Origin: Pseudorhizobium flavum
GTDB taxonomy: Bacteria > Pseudomonadota > Alphaproteobacteria > Rhizobiales > Rhizobiaceae
Reading direction: 5' to 3'
NCBI RefSeq assembly: GCF_902502825.2
Contig: NZ_LR723673.1
Location: 86,935 to 150,934 of the forward strand
DNA length: 64,000 bases
The notes beneath the pieces were generated by a model. It ran no database searches. It was not told where the DNA came from and saw nothing but the letters and a program-made list of their open reading frames with translations. Positions 9,472 to 18,087 of the stretch are shown here, in pieces (the first letter of the stretch is position 1; every line of letters begins with the position of its first letter). The position numbers and the translations under genes were made by a program.

Positions 9472-10668
9472 CTATTTGTCCTCGTTGATGGGTGGGGGCG
9501 GAGGCGGCGGTGTTGGTCGGCCCGACTGACGCGTCTGGTCGAGCTTGGCGTTGGCAAGGCCAAGCAGCGATCCGGCATAGGCGCCGGGTGAGGCGATCGC
9601 CTTCTCCTTGGCTGCCGATCCGGCAGCCCATCCAGCACTTCCAATGCCGGACGCCATGCCGCGAAGTGCCGCTCCCGCCATCGAAGAGCCCCCTGCCCGC
9701 GCCGAGCTTGCCGTCTGCGCCCCTTTCGTTGCAGCACTTGCGCCGAGGAAAGCCCCGCCGGCTGCAAAGGTCGCGGCCTGGCCGCCATGGCGGATCGCTT
9801 CCATGCCGCCGGCGATGGAGGCGCCCTGGACCACGCCCTGCAGGATGGGCGGGACATACATGGCGATGACGAAGACCACGACCGAGATGCCGGCGATCGC
9901 AAGTGTGGTGATGAACTGCTCGGATGTGGCCGTTGGTGCCTCGGCAAGCCCCAACAGGATGTCGGAGCCGATCTTGGCGATCATCACCAGCGCCATCAGC
10001 TTCATGCCGACCGAGAAGGCGTAGACCAGATATTTGACCGCGAAATCCTTGGTGAAGGACGAGCCGCCGAGACCGAGCATGATCATGCCGGCGAGCAGGC
10101 CAACATACATCTCGACCATGACGGCGACGAAAATCGCGGCAACCAGCGAGAAGCAGACGACGACCACCACCATGGCGAAGACCGCGGCGATCGCCAGCGC
10201 ATTGTCTTCCCAAAGCCCGAACTTCGCCTGTTCGGACATCTTGGTCGCGACTCGGATGCCCGCGTCGAAAATGTTTGCCGGTGAGGCCGAGCCGCCGCCG
10301 GCGCCGATCTGATAGAGGCTGTCGACAACAGCCTTGGCGAAGGACGGTCCCTGGTCGAGGATGAAGGCGAAGAGGCCGATGAACATGATGCGCCGAACGA
10401 GTTCGGCGAACCAGCTGTCGAGCGAGGCGGCGTTGATCGCCAGCCAGACGGCAGCAATCCCGACCTCGATGCCGGCAAGGATCCAGAACAGCGAACGCGC
10501 CGCGTTCATCACCGTCGTCTCCCAGCCTTTGGCGGCCGTGACGACGGAGTTTTCCAGTGTGGTCAGGACGGAACCCTGTTGGGCAAGTGCCGGTGTCGTC
10601 ACCAACAGGATGAGGCCGATCGAAATGAACACGAGCTCCAGCTTCCGGGAGGGGCGGACGATCACCAT
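9472..10668 (-). CDS. trbL: TrbL, VirB6-like polytopic membrane protein
   Basis: 398-aa polytopic inner-membrane channel component. A signal-like N-terminus (to TPALAQ near residue 29) precedes several hydrophobic segments in the VirB6/TrbL region, among them LFWILAGIEVGIAAVWLAI, ALAIAAVFAMVVVVVCFSLVAAIFVAVMV and ISVVVFVIAMYVPPIL. The C-terminal third is Ala/Gly-rich and ends in a run of eight prolines. The start overlaps the end of trbK by 7 bp. Confidence 0.93.
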   Translation of the reverse strand: MVIVRPSRKLELVFISIGLILLVTTPALAQQGSVLTTLENSVVTAAKGWETTVMNAARSLFWILAGIEVGIAAVWLAINAASLDSWFAELVRRIMFIGLFAFILDQGPSFAKAVVDSLYQIGAGGGSASPANIFDAGIRVATKMSEQAKFGLWEDNALAIAAVFAMVVVVVCFSLVAAIFVAVMVEMYVGLLAGMIMLGLGGSSFTKDFAVKYLVYAFSVGMKLMALVMIAKIGSDILLGLAEAPTATSEQFITTLAIAGISVVVFVIAMYVPPILQGVVQGASIAGGMEAIRHGGQAATFAAGGAFLGASAATKGAQTASSARAGGSSMAGAALRGMASGIGSAGWAAGSAAKEKAIASPGAYAGSLLGLANAKLDQTRQSGRPTPPPPPPPINEDK

Positions 10669-10892
10669 CGTGGCTTCATCTCCTGCCCGCTACGGATGTC
10701 GCGATCCGGATCGCCGCTGAAGAATTTTTCCCGGTGTTCTCGGCGCTCGGATTCGGAGACAGGTCGCGTAGCGGCCGCGCCCGATCCGGACACGGGGGCC
10801 GGACGCGATTGGACCACGTTCCAGGTGACGATGCCGGCTGCGAACGCGACGATCCCCGCCAATACCAGGATGACCGCCAGACGCGGGCTCAC
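10662..10892 (-). CDS. trbK: TrbK, entry-exclusion type small membrane protein
   Basis: 76-aa protein starting at a GTG that overlaps the trbJ stop as GTGA. One N-terminal hydrophobic helix (LAVILVLAGIVAFAAGIVTW) could be a membrane anchor or uncleaved signal. TrbK of IncP and Ti plasmids blocks entry of related plasmids (entry exclusion). The last 13 residues, RDIRSGQEMKPRW, closely match the end of TrbJ just upstream. The GTG start is chosen for translational coupling; the open frame goes further upstream, but that part is the shadow of trbJ. Confidence 0.8.
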   Translation of the reverse strand: MSPRLAVILVLAGIVAFAAGIVTWNVVQSRPAPVSGSGAAATRPVSESERREHREKFFSGDPDRDIRSGQEMKPRW

Positions 10893-11698
10893 CAGCGTGG
10901 CTCCATTGTCTGGCCACCACGGATGTCGCGCTCGGTTGCGCTGAAGAACTGCTCGCGACGCGCCTGCGCCAAGTCCTTTTGCGCCTGCTCGGACTGGAAC
11001 CACGTTCCCATCATGGTCATCTGCTGAGAGACGAGACCGCGCAGCTTCTGCATCTGCGCGACCTGCTGTGCGGCGATCTGATGCCCGACCTGCAGCGCCT
11101 TCATCTGTCCGTCCGCCGATTCCGACATCGAGCGGAGCGACGACATCGTGCTGTCTTCACTGGAAAACTGGTCGGCCGTCAGGTTCGCCGCCTTCAGTGT
11201 TCCGGCGATCGTGTCGCGATTGGTGTCCGACCAGTTCTGGTAGGTCGTGGAGAAGCTCGCTCCATCAGGCAGATTGCTCTTCATCTCGGCAAAGCTCTGG
11301 AAACGCTGCTTCAGCACATCGTCGATATTACCCATCGAGAATGCTACGCCTTGTCCTTGGGCGACGACGTTTTGCAGGCTCTTCAGGTCGCTTTCGACCT
11401 GCCCCCAGATGTGGTTCGGGAGCTGCGCCGTGTTCTGCAGGAGATTGTTGTAGATGTTGAGCTGGTTCTGGATCTGCTCGGCAAGCTGGGAGATCTGAGT
11501 GATCTGGTTGTTCACCTGCTCAGCCGATTTGCCGACCAGCGAGACGAGCTCGGCATTGTTGGCGAGCTGCGTCCATTCCGTGGCCTGCCCGGTGACGCCG
11601 CCGGCATAGGCAGGAACTGATAGAGTGGAAGAGAGTATGACCGTCGTGGCGACTGCGGCGTGCAGCATCCTATTCGGCCGGGAAGAGTGTATCGGCAT
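10889..11698 (-). CDS. trbJ: TrbJ, VirB5-like conjugation protein
   Basis: VirB5/TrbJ family protein of 269 aa, a periplasmic or pilus-associated component. It has a cleavable signal peptide (about 1-32, ending VPAYA) and a long, Gln-rich helical body with heptad-like repeats (QVNNQITQISQLAEQIQNQL). The ATG at 11698 lies inside trbE (29-bp overlap) but has a strong AAAGGGGGA site 6 bp upstream, better than the ATG at 11668 right after the trbE stop. Its C-terminal tail RDIRGGQTMEPRW resembles that of TrbK. Confidence 0.9.
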   Translation of the reverse strand: MPIHSSRPNRMLHAAVATTVILSSTLSVPAYAGGVTGQATEWTQLANNAELVSLVGKSAEQVNNQITQISQLAEQIQNQLNIYNNLLQNTAQLPNHIWGQVESDLKSLQNVVAQGQGVAFSMGNIDDVLKQRFQSFAEMKSNLPDGASFSTTYQNWSDTNRDTIAGTLKAANLTADQFSSEDSTMSSLRSMSESADGQMKALQVGHQIAAQQVAQMQKLRGLVSQQMTMMGTWFQSEQAQKDLAQARREQFFSATERDIRGGQTMEPRW

Positions 11699-14138
11699 GA
11701 GCGATCCCCCTTTGCTGGAGCCAGTGGAGAGGCCAACCGGCCCCGTGTTCGGAATGCAGGGCGCGAATGCGCTTCAGATCTTCCTTGCCGGATGCGCCAA
11801 CGAAGGAGAGTGCGACGGGACCGAGCGCCATGTCGAACAGTCGACGTCCCTCAGGCGAGACGACGTAGTATTCGCGCTTGGGGAGTGCCGTCGCGACGAT
11901 CTCGATCTGCCGCTCGTTGAAGCCGATGCGTTCATAGAACTCACGGGTGCCAGGCTCCCGCGCCGCGCCATTCGGCAGGCAGATTTTTGTCGGGCAGGAT
12001 TCCTTCAACACATCGATGATGCCGGAGCGTTCCGCATCCGAGATCGACTGGGTTGCAAGCACCACGGCGCAATTGGCCTTGCGCAACACCTTCAGCCACT
12101 CGCGGATCTTGTCGCGGAAGACGGGATGGCCGAGCATCAGCCAGGCCTCGTCGAGGATGATCAGGCTGGGGGCGCCGGTCAGCCGTTTCTCGATGCGGCG
12201 GAACAGGTAGGTGAGGACGGGCACGAGATTGCGTTCGCCCATGTTCATCAGTTCCTCGATCTCGAAGCACTGGAAGGCGCCCAGCGCGAGGCCGTCCTCC
12301 TCGGCATCAAGCAACTGCCCCATCGGGCCGTCGACCGTGTAGTGGTGCAGCGCTTCCTTGATCTCGCGCATCTGAACACCGGACACGAAGTCAGAGAGGG
12401 AGCGGCCGCGCGATTCCGCCATCAGCTCGATCTGCCGGGAGATGGCGTTACGATAGTCGGGTGTGATCGTCACACCCTGCAGCGCGACCAGCGTCTCGAT
12501 CCACTCCGTCGCCCATGCGCGGTCGCCATCGGTCGAAAGCTCGGCAAGCGGGCAGAAAGCCAGCGCCTTCACTTCGCCTTCTGCCGAAGGACCGATATCG
12601 CCGCCGATTTGGTAGTGATCGCCATTGAGTCCGAGCGTCAGCGGCAGCATCGAGCTACCCTTGTCGAAGGCGAAGACCTGCGCGCTGGCGTAGCGCCGGA
12701 ACTGCGCGGCGATCAGTGCCAGCAGGGTCGACTTACCCGAACCGGTCGGCCCGAAAATCAAGGTATGCCCGACATCGTCGACATGCAGGTTCAAGCGGAA
12801 CGGCGTCGAGCCGCTGGCAACCTGCATCAGTGGCGGTGAGCCGGGCGGATAGAACGGGCAAGGCGCCGTAGGACTTCCCGACCAGATGCTATTAAGCGGG
12901 ATAAGATCGGCGAGATTGCGCGTATTGATCAGCGGCTCGCGGATGTTGGCATAGGAAACACCCGGCAGGCTGCCGAGGAAGGCGTCCGTCGCATTGAGCG
13001 TTTCGATCCGTGCGCCAAAACCTTCCGCCTGGATCAGCCGACGGACTGCCTCGCAATTCTCCTGCAGGCGGGCCTGGTTCTCATCGAAGATGACGATGAC
13101 AGGCGTATAGTAGCCACAGGCGACAAGTTGCGATGACGCCTCGGCGATCGCATCCTCGGTTTCGGCAACCATCATCATGGCGTCCTGATCGACCGAACGG
13201 GATTGGGTCTGGAAGAGCTGATCGAAGAAGGGCCTGACTTTCTGCTGCCATTTCTTGCGGGTGCGCTCGAGTCTTGCCCTCGCCTCCTCGGCATCGAGGA
13301 ATACGAAACGCGATGACCAGCGATAGGTGAGCGGCATCAGGTCGAGGCTGTTCAGGATACCAGGCCAGCTTTCCGCCGGCAGGCCGTCGATCGCCACGAC
13401 GCCGAGAAAGCGGTTCTCGACCAGCGGCGTCAACCCGTGCTGCAACTCGGCCGTCACCAGCCAGTCGAGATACATCGGGATCTCGGGCAGGCGAACCGGA
13501 TGGTTCTCGCCGGTGATGCAGAAGCGGATGAACTGGAACAGTTCGTCATAGCGGGCGACCCGGAAACCGCCGCGCTCTTGCGTCTCCCTTGTCATCATCC
13601 GGCGGATCGAGACGACGTTGGCGAGATATTGCTCGACCTCCCGGATCGAGGTCAGAAACGTCTCCAATGTCTTGTCGGCATAGGTGGCGGAGCGGCTGGC
13701 TGGATCCGAATAGATATAGCGGGTCAGCCCCGAGCGCCGCGGCTCCGGCGGCCGCCAGGTCAGGATCAGTGCGTGCCGGCTCTCGAAATGCCCCCTCTCC
13801 TTCTGGAAATGCGCTCGCCGTTCGGCGTCGATCGCCCGCGTGACCGGATCGGGGAAGTGGCAATCATCCTCGGCCGGATAATCGCCGGTTAGAACCCGGA
13901 CGGCCTCGACCTGGATCATCCATCCGGAGCCGAGCCGGGAAAGGATCGCGTTGATCTGCCGCGACACCTCGTTGCGCTCGGCGTCGGTCGAGCTCTCGCT
14001 GTCCGGCCCGGCGAAATACCAGCCGGCCATCAGAGAGCCGTCCTTGAGCAGGATCACGCCGTTGTCGACCAGTCCGGCATAGGGCACCAGATCGGCAAAC
14101 GACGGTCCCGGATGGCGGAAAGATTTGAGGGCCACCAT
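11670..14138 (-). CDS. trbE: TrbE, VirB4-like conjugation ATPase
   Basis: Large cytoplasmic ATPase (822 aa) that powers pilus and channel assembly. The N-terminal CagE/VirB4 domain contains LVDNGVILLKDGSLMAGWYF. The ATPase part has Walker A GPTGSGKST near residue 460 and Walker B LIILDEAWLML near 664, followed by ATQSISDAERSGIIDVLKESCPTK. The length and both motifs are normal, so the gene appears intact. It starts 9 bp after trbD. Confidence 0.96.
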   Translation of the reverse strand: MVALKSFRHPGPSFADLVPYAGLVDNGVILLKDGSLMAGWYFAGPDSESSTDAERNEVSRQINAILSRLGSGWMIQVEAVRVLTGDYPAEDDCHFPDPVTRAIDAERRAHFQKERGHFESRHALILTWRPPEPRRSGLTRYIYSDPASRSATYADKTLETFLTSIREVEQYLANVVSIRRMMTRETQERGGFRVARYDELFQFIRFCITGENHPVRLPEIPMYLDWLVTAELQHGLTPLVENRFLGVVAIDGLPAESWPGILNSLDLMPLTYRWSSRFVFLDAEEARARLERTRKKWQQKVRPFFDQLFQTQSRSVDQDAMMMVAETEDAIAEASSQLVACGYYTPVIVIFDENQARLQENCEAVRRLIQAEGFGARIETLNATDAFLGSLPGVSYANIREPLINTRNLADLIPLNSIWSGSPTAPCPFYPPGSPPLMQVASGSTPFRLNLHVDDVGHTLIFGPTGSGKSTLLALIAAQFRRYASAQVFAFDKGSSMLPLTLGLNGDHYQIGGDIGPSAEGEVKALAFCPLAELSTDGDRAWATEWIETLVALQGVTITPDYRNAISRQIELMAESRGRSLSDFVSGVQMREIKEALHHYTVDGPMGQLLDAEEDGLALGAFQCFEIEELMNMGERNLVPVLTYLFRRIEKRLTGAPSLIILDEAWLMLGHPVFRDKIREWLKVLRKANCAVVLATQSISDAERSGIIDVLKESCPTKICLPNGAAREPGTREFYERIGFNERQIEIVATALPKREYYVVSPEGRRLFDMALGPVALSFVGASGKEDLKRIRALHSEHGAGWPLHWLQQRGIAHADTLFPAE

Positions 14139-14147
14139 CGCGATTCC

Positions 14148-14447
14148 TCAGAACCTGCGCCACGGCGACGACGTCGCGCGATAGAATGTCTTGTAAGAGA
14201 TGTGCCGGATATAGACCCTCCGCATGAGAGGATCGGCCTTTGCCATCATGCGCAGCGCCGCGACAGCGACCAGCCAGATCGCGATGCCGAAGAGCGCCGC
14301 GTACCAGGTCAGCACGACGAAGATCAGGATGACGGCCGCGAGCGCGGTCAACAACACGAGCTCGCGATCGGCGCCCACCAGCAGGTTCGGGCGCGACAGC
14401 GCCCTGTGCACACGCGAGCGGGCAAGGCTGGAGCCGGCCTCAGCCAT
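14148..14447 (-). CDS. trbD: TrbD, VirB3-like membrane protein
   Basis: 99-aa protein with a basic N-terminus ([20 protein letters not shown]) and a hydrophobic pair of segments ([36 protein letters not shown]), typical of VirB3/TrbD inner-membrane partners of the VirB4/TrbE ATPase. The ATG at 14447 overlaps the end of trbC by 8 bp and follows GGGAGGGGGCTC. The frame is open far upstream but that part is the shadow of trbC. Confidence 0.9.
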   Translation of the reverse strand: MAEAGSSLARSRVHRALSRPNLLVGADRELVLLTALAAVILIFVVLTWYAALFGIAIWLVAVAALRMMAKADPLMRRVYIRHISYKTFYRATSSPWRRF

Positions 14448-14844
14448 GAGCCCCCTCCCCTTCCGTGCGAAGCGTTGCCATCGGATCGGTGACGTGAGGC
14501 GCCGATCGCGCTTCAGCCTCGCCGATACTGGCACCGGTCGCGCCAAAGAGGGCGACGATCTGGGTGGCGCCGAGAAGAACACCGCCGACGAGGGCGACGT
14601 AGCAAAGCCTTCTCGCGAAATCATTGAGCTCGCCGCCGAATATGAGCATGGCGCCGGCGATTGCCACAGCTGCCAGAGCGATGAAGCCGGCGACGGGCCC
14701 GGTGATGGACTGCTGGATTTGCTGTAGCGGTCCTTCCCATGGAAGGCCACCGCCGCCCGAAGAGGCCAGGGCCGGCTCTGCCAAGCCGAGAGAGATGGCG
14801 GCGAGGCCCAAGCAGGCGAGCGTAATCTTGGTCTTATGCGACAT
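14440..14844 (-). CDS. trbC: TrbC, VirB2-like pilin
   Basis: Prepilin of 134 aa for the conjugative pilus. It has a signal peptide to about residue 25 (LAEPALA), then a short Gly/Ser segment and two hydrophobic helices ([21 protein letters not shown] and [22 protein letters not shown]), the VirB2/TrbC arrangement. I chose the ATG at 14844, which has GAGG 6 bp upstream and overlaps the trbB end by 11 bp; an ATG at 14856 is the alternative. The acidic C-terminus after [10 protein letters not shown] may be removed on maturation. Confidence 0.9.
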   Translation of the reverse strand: MSHKTKITLACLGLAAISLGLAEPALASSGGGGLPWEGPLQQIQQSITGPVAGFIALAAVAIAGAMLIFGGELNDFARRLCYVALVGGVLLGATQIVALFGATGASIGEAEARSAPHVTDPMATLRTEGEGAHG

Positions 14845-15805
14845 GGCTGTCCTCATCGATCTGGGCGTAATGTTCGGTTCGGTAGCGGGCATTGCCGAAA
14901 CCCTCGACATGGATCACTTCGCGGACCCGCCGCCCCTTGCCCGTGCGTTCGATGGAGACGACGAGGTCGACCGCCTCGCCGATCACTTCCTGCATCGGCT
15001 GCTGGCTGGCTTCAGCCGTCAGTTGCTCCAGCCGGCGCAAGGCCGACATCGCCGTATTGGAGTGGATGGTGGTGACGCCGCCCGGATGGCCGGTGTTCCA
15101 TGCCTTGAGCAGTGTCAGTGCGGCGCCGTCGCGGACCTCGCCGACGATGATGCGGTCCGGTCTGAGACGCATTGTGCTCTTCAGGAGCCGAGCCATATCG
15201 ACCGTGTCGGTGGTATGCAGGCACACGGCGTTTTCCGCCGCGCACTGGATTTCGGCGGTGTCTTCCAGAATGACCATACGATCCTCCGGCGCCGTTGCGA
15301 CGATCTCGGCGATGACGGCATTTGCAAGCGTCGTCTTGCCGGATCCGGTTCCGCCGGAAATGACGATGTTCATGCGCGACGCGATCGCGCTTCGCAGCAC
15401 AGAGGCCTGTGCCTCCGTCATGACTTTCGACTTGACGTAGTCATCGAGCGGGATGAGGCGTGACGCGCGACGACGGATTGTGAAGGCAGGCGCCGATACC
15501 ACCGGCGGCAGCAAGCCTTCGAACCGATGCCCGCCGATCGGCAGTTCGCCGGAAATGATCGGTTGCTCGTCGTCAGCTTCCGACTGCAGCGCATGGGCGA
15601 CGCTGCCGATGACGACTTCGGCGGTGGCAGGACTCATCGCGCCGGCCGGGGCAACGCCATGCCCCAGCCGTTCGATGAACAACCTTCCGTCGGGATTGAG
15701 CATGATCTCGACGACTGTCGCGTCGTCGAGTGCGACGCAGAGCTGGTCGCCGAGCGCGTCCTGGAGTTTGCGGACGAGACGGGGATGGGAACGGAGCTGG
15801 GTCAC
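14834..15805 (-). CDS. trbB: TrbB, VirB11-like ATPase
   Basis: Hexameric secretion ATPase of 323 aa. Walker [12 protein letters not shown] is near residues 149-159, Walker B region [13 protein letters not shown] follows, then [16 protein letters not shown] and the TTIHSN histidine box near 255. I chose the GTG at 15805 because it has GGAG 7 bp upstream, overlaps the traI stop as GTGA, and gives the usual TrbB length; an ATG at 15868 would add 21 residues inside traI. First trb gene after traI. Confidence 0.94.
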   Translation of the reverse strand: MTQLRSHPRLVRKLQDALGDQLCVALDDATVVEIMLNPDGRLFIERLGHGVAPAGAMSPATAEVVIGSVAHALQSEADDEQPIISGELPIGGHRFEGLLPPVVSAPAFTIRRRASRLIPLDDYVKSKVMTEAQASVLRSAIASRMNIVISGGTGSGKTTLANAVIAEIVATAPEDRMVILEDTAEIQCAAENAVCLHTTDTVDMARLLKSTMRLRPDRIIVGEVRDGAALTLLKAWNTGHPGGVTTIHSNTAMSALRRLEQLTAEASQQPMQEVIGEAVDLVVSIERTGKGRRVREVIHVEGFGNARYRTEHYAQIDEDSHVA

Positions 15806-16437
15806 GCCGCGCTCCTCAAAGGACCAGCGCCATCGCGCTCGATGATCGAGCGGTAACTTGGCGGACACACCTGTTCGAAGCTGGCGCGATTGGCTGGCAG
15901 GCTGCCCGCGACGGCGACGGTGTTCCCGATCGCAACCGGATTGCCGAGGCGGTGCATTGGCCAGCCTGCACGCTTCAGGATACGTTCAAAACGAAGATCG
16001 GTCGCGGTGACGATCTCCTTGTATCCGTTGGCCATCGACCATTCGATGATACCGGCGAACATGGTGAGCGTGACCTGATGGAGGGTCCCTCCCCTCCCCG
16101 CAGCCAGCGACGTGTCGACGCAAAAGCGTGAGCTCTCGACCTTCGCTGTACGGGCATCGAGCGCGCCGCGCTCCAGCAGTTGCGGGAATGTCTGCTCCAG
16201 CATCGTCGGGCCGAATGCGGGCAGCAGGCGTGCACAGCCGACCACCTTCTGCTCGGCCGAGATCGCAAGGATGTAGGTTGGGCGGAGATCATCGTACTGA
16301 TCCCGCTCTCCCTGTTCGGTGACGGTGATCTCCCATTCCAGGCGGTCGCCAAACACCGCGGCCCTTAACTGGTGCATCTGGTTCAGATAGTGGTGGTTAC
16401 TCGCGTAGTGGTCGGCCGAGACGCTCAGAATCTGCAT
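15802..16437 (-). CDS. traI: TraI, N-acyl-homoserine lactone synthase
   Basis: LuxI-family autoinducer synthase of 211 aa. The invariant residues of the family are present: R25, F29, W35, D46, D49, R70 (GCARLLP), F84, E101 and R104 (ESSRFCVD). On Ti-type plasmids TraI makes the acyl-HSL that activates TraR, which turns on conjugation and raises copy number. It heads the trb operon with translational coupling to trbB, and a tra-box-like palindrome lies about 60 bp upstream. No traR or traM gene is in the window. Confidence 0.95.
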   Translation of the reverse strand: MQILSVSADHYASNHHYLNQMHQLRAAVFGDRLEWEITVTEQGERDQYDDLRPTYILAISAEQKVVGCARLLPAFGPTMLEQTFPQLLERGALDARTAKVESSRFCVDTSLAAGRGGTLHQVTLTMFAGIIEWSMANGYKEIVTATDLRFERILKRAGWPMHRLGNPVAIGNTVAVAGSLPANRASFEQVCPPSYRSIIERDGAGPLRSAA

Positions 16438-16495
16438 AGTGATCTCCGCATGAACTGGTCAGGCGGAGGGAAATCATCTCGCGATGCGTGTGGCT

Positions 16496-16513
16496 ATGTG
16501 CAGATTTGCACCC
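16496..16513. promoter_or_regulatory. tra box 1 (TraR binding site), upstream of traI
   Basis: ATGTGCAGATTTGCACCC is an 18-bp near-palindrome with perfect GTGCA/TGCAC arms. It matches the tra-box pattern of Ti plasmids bound by TraR with acyl-HSL. Its centre is about 67 bp before the traI start, a fitting place to activate traI-trb. Confidence 0.75.
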
Positions 16514-16584
16514 GGTGATTCTACCGAATCGGCGCTATAGCTGTCGAAAGCCGGCCGAAAGCCGGGTTCTAAAATGTTGATAAG

Positions 16585-16602
16585 AGGTGCAGATCTGCAT
16601 TT
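16585..16602. promoter_or_regulatory. tra box 2 (TraR binding site), facing repA
   Basis: AGGTGCAGATCTGCATTT contains a perfect 12-bp palindrome TGCAGATCTGCA at 16588-16599. It is 89 bp centre to centre from the first box. On Ti plasmids paired tra boxes in the traI-repA interval let TraR raise repABC transcription, so the same coupling is likely here. Confidence 0.75.
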
Positions 16603-16679
16603 CGCTGTCAGTGGTGCCGGCGGACAAAGCTGGGCTAACATGCGGAAGTCTTTGGATGAATCGATATTCTGTCAGCCAC

Positions 16680-16743
16680 TCCTGCAGTTCCGTTAACTAC
16701 TTGTTAACTTTAAATCTCTTGCGACGATCCCGGAACTGCAGGA
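16680..16743. repeat. 13-bp perfect inverted repeat enclosing a GTTAAC pair, upstream of repA
   Basis: Arms TCCTGCAGTTCCG (16680-16692) and CGGAACTGCAGGA (16731-16743) are perfect inverted repeats with a 38-base interior. Inside, GTTAAC occurs at 16692-16697 and again at 16703-16708 (GTTAAC-TACTT-GTTAAC). The element ends 69 bp before the repA start. It could be an operator for RepA/RepB autorepression or a leader-RNA hairpin. Confidence 0.5.
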
Positions 16744-16812
16744 TAGTTTCGCAAATGATGGCGTTCGAGCCATTTTTTCGAAACTGACGACCTCCGGGAA
16801 ATAGTTCGCAAA

Positions 16813-18003
16813 ATGAGCAATTTGCTGCCCAACAGATTTGATATTGAGATTGCCGAGCAAGGGGCAAAGATCTCAAGCGCGTTGCATATGTTGCGCAGCC
16901 AGCAGTACCCGCCTGATGCTCGCAAGGGATTACGCAAGTTTCAGCTTGCTGAAGTTGCAGACTTCATGGGTGTCACCCAGACGCACCTGAGGCAACTCCA
17001 TTCTGACGGTAAAGGACCGGAAATCGAGTCCATCGGTGGACGCCGATATTATACGGCTGACCAGATGCTCGAGCTTCGGGATTATCTCGAGGCCAACAAG
17101 AAGTCAGACAAGAGATACTACGTGCCTAGGCGGAAGGAAGGAGAGCCGATGCAGGTTGTATCGGTCGTCAACTTCAAGGGCGGAAGCGGCAAGACAACCA
17201 CTGCCGCGCACCTTGCGCAATATCTCGCCCTCACCGGCCATCGTGTGCTGGCGATCGACCTTGACCCGCAGGCTTCACTGACTTCGCTTTTCGGGATCCA
17301 GCCGGAGCTTGATGATACTGCCTCTCTTTATGAGGCTCTTCGATTTGACGATGAGCGGAAGTCAATCGCTGACGTCATCCAGCCGACCAACATTCCTGGA
17401 CTGGATGTCGTGCCCGCTAACCTGGTTCTGCAGGAATACGAATATGACGTGCCACTGGCGATTTCCTCCAAGAAGGGGGAGGATGGCCGACTCTTCTATA
17501 TGCGGATCGCCAGCGCTCTGAAGCAGGTGGATGACAAGTACGATGTGGTCGTCATCGATTGCCCTCCTCAACTTGGCTATTTGACGATTACCGCCCTCAT
17601 GGCTTCTACCGGGATCCTTATCACCATTCATCCTCAGATGCTGGACATCATGTCGATGAGCCAGTTTCTCATGATGCTCGGGGGGATCATGGGGCCGGTA
17701 GCGGAGGCCGGGGCCGAAATGCGTGTTCAATGGTTCAGGTATCTTATCACCCGCTTTGAGCCCACGGATATCCCGCAGGCCCAGATGGTTGGATTCATGC
17801 AGTCGATGTTCGCGCAGCAGATGCTGAGGAACCACGTGCTCAAATCAACGGCCATTTCCGACGCGTCCATCAAGAAGCAAACCCTGTACGAGGTTGAGCG
17901 AGGTGAATTTGTCCGGGCAACCTATGACAGGGCCATGGAGAGCTTGAATTCTACTAACGCCGAGATCGTGGAGCTCATCCATGGGGTTTGGGGGAGAAAA
18001 TGA
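16813..18003 (+). CDS. repA: RepA, ParA-type partitioning ATPase
   Basis: Plasmid-partition ATPase (396 aa) of the repABC family. The N-terminal region includes a helix-turn-helix (FQLAEVADFMGVTQTHLRQLHSDGKGP, about 43-69) used in autorepression. The deviant Walker A KGGSGKTT is at 122-129 and DLDPQASLTSLFG follows; the ParA DCPPQLG motif is further on. With RepB it segregates the plasmid and represses its own operon. First gene of repABC, transcribed away from traI. Confidence 0.96.
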   Translation: MSNLLPNRFDIEIAEQGAKISSALHMLRSQQYPPDARKGLRKFQLAEVADFMGVTQTHLRQLHSDGKGPEIESIGGRRYYTADQMLELRDYLEANKKSDKRYYVPRRKEGEPMQVVSVVNFKGGSGKTTTAAHLAQYLALTGHRVLAIDLDPQASLTSLFGIQPELDDTASLYEALRFDDERKSIADVIQPTNIPGLDVVPANLVLQEYEYDVPLAISSKKGEDGRLFYMRIASALKQVDDKYDVVVIDCPPQLGYLTITALMASTGILITIHPQMLDIMSMSQFLMMLGGIMGPVAEAGAEMRVQWFRYLITRFEPTDIPQAQMVGFMQSMFAQQMLRNHVLKSTAISDASIKKQTLYEVERGEFVRATYDRAMESLNSTNAEIVELIHGVWGRK

Positions 18004-18006
18004 GCA

Positions 18007-18026
18007 ACTTGTCAGCCGTTTTTTTC
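18007..18026. repeat. 20-bp direct repeat, copy 1 (repA-repB gap), candidate parS
   Basis: ACTTGTCAGCCGTTTTTTTC lies 4 bp after the repA stop. An identical 20-bp copy lies after repC at 20542-20561. Centromere-like RepB sites of repABC plasmids can lie inside or just after the operon, so these are candidates for parS. They do not fit the GTT/AAC palindrome pattern reported for other repABC plasmids. Confidence 0.45.
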
Positions 18027-18087
18027 GCCAATTGTCCTAGCTTTGCCAGTCCCTTACCGGCGTTGACGCAAGATTTGGAGTGCGCCC

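Noticed and set aside
11625..12839. 404-codon open frame on the plus strand
   Set aside because: Antisense to trbE, whose Walker motifs and operon position are clear; composition is that of a shadow frame.
14448..14750. N-terminal extension of the trbD frame
   Set aside because: Ser/Pro-rich shadow of trbC; TrbD has its normal start at 14447.
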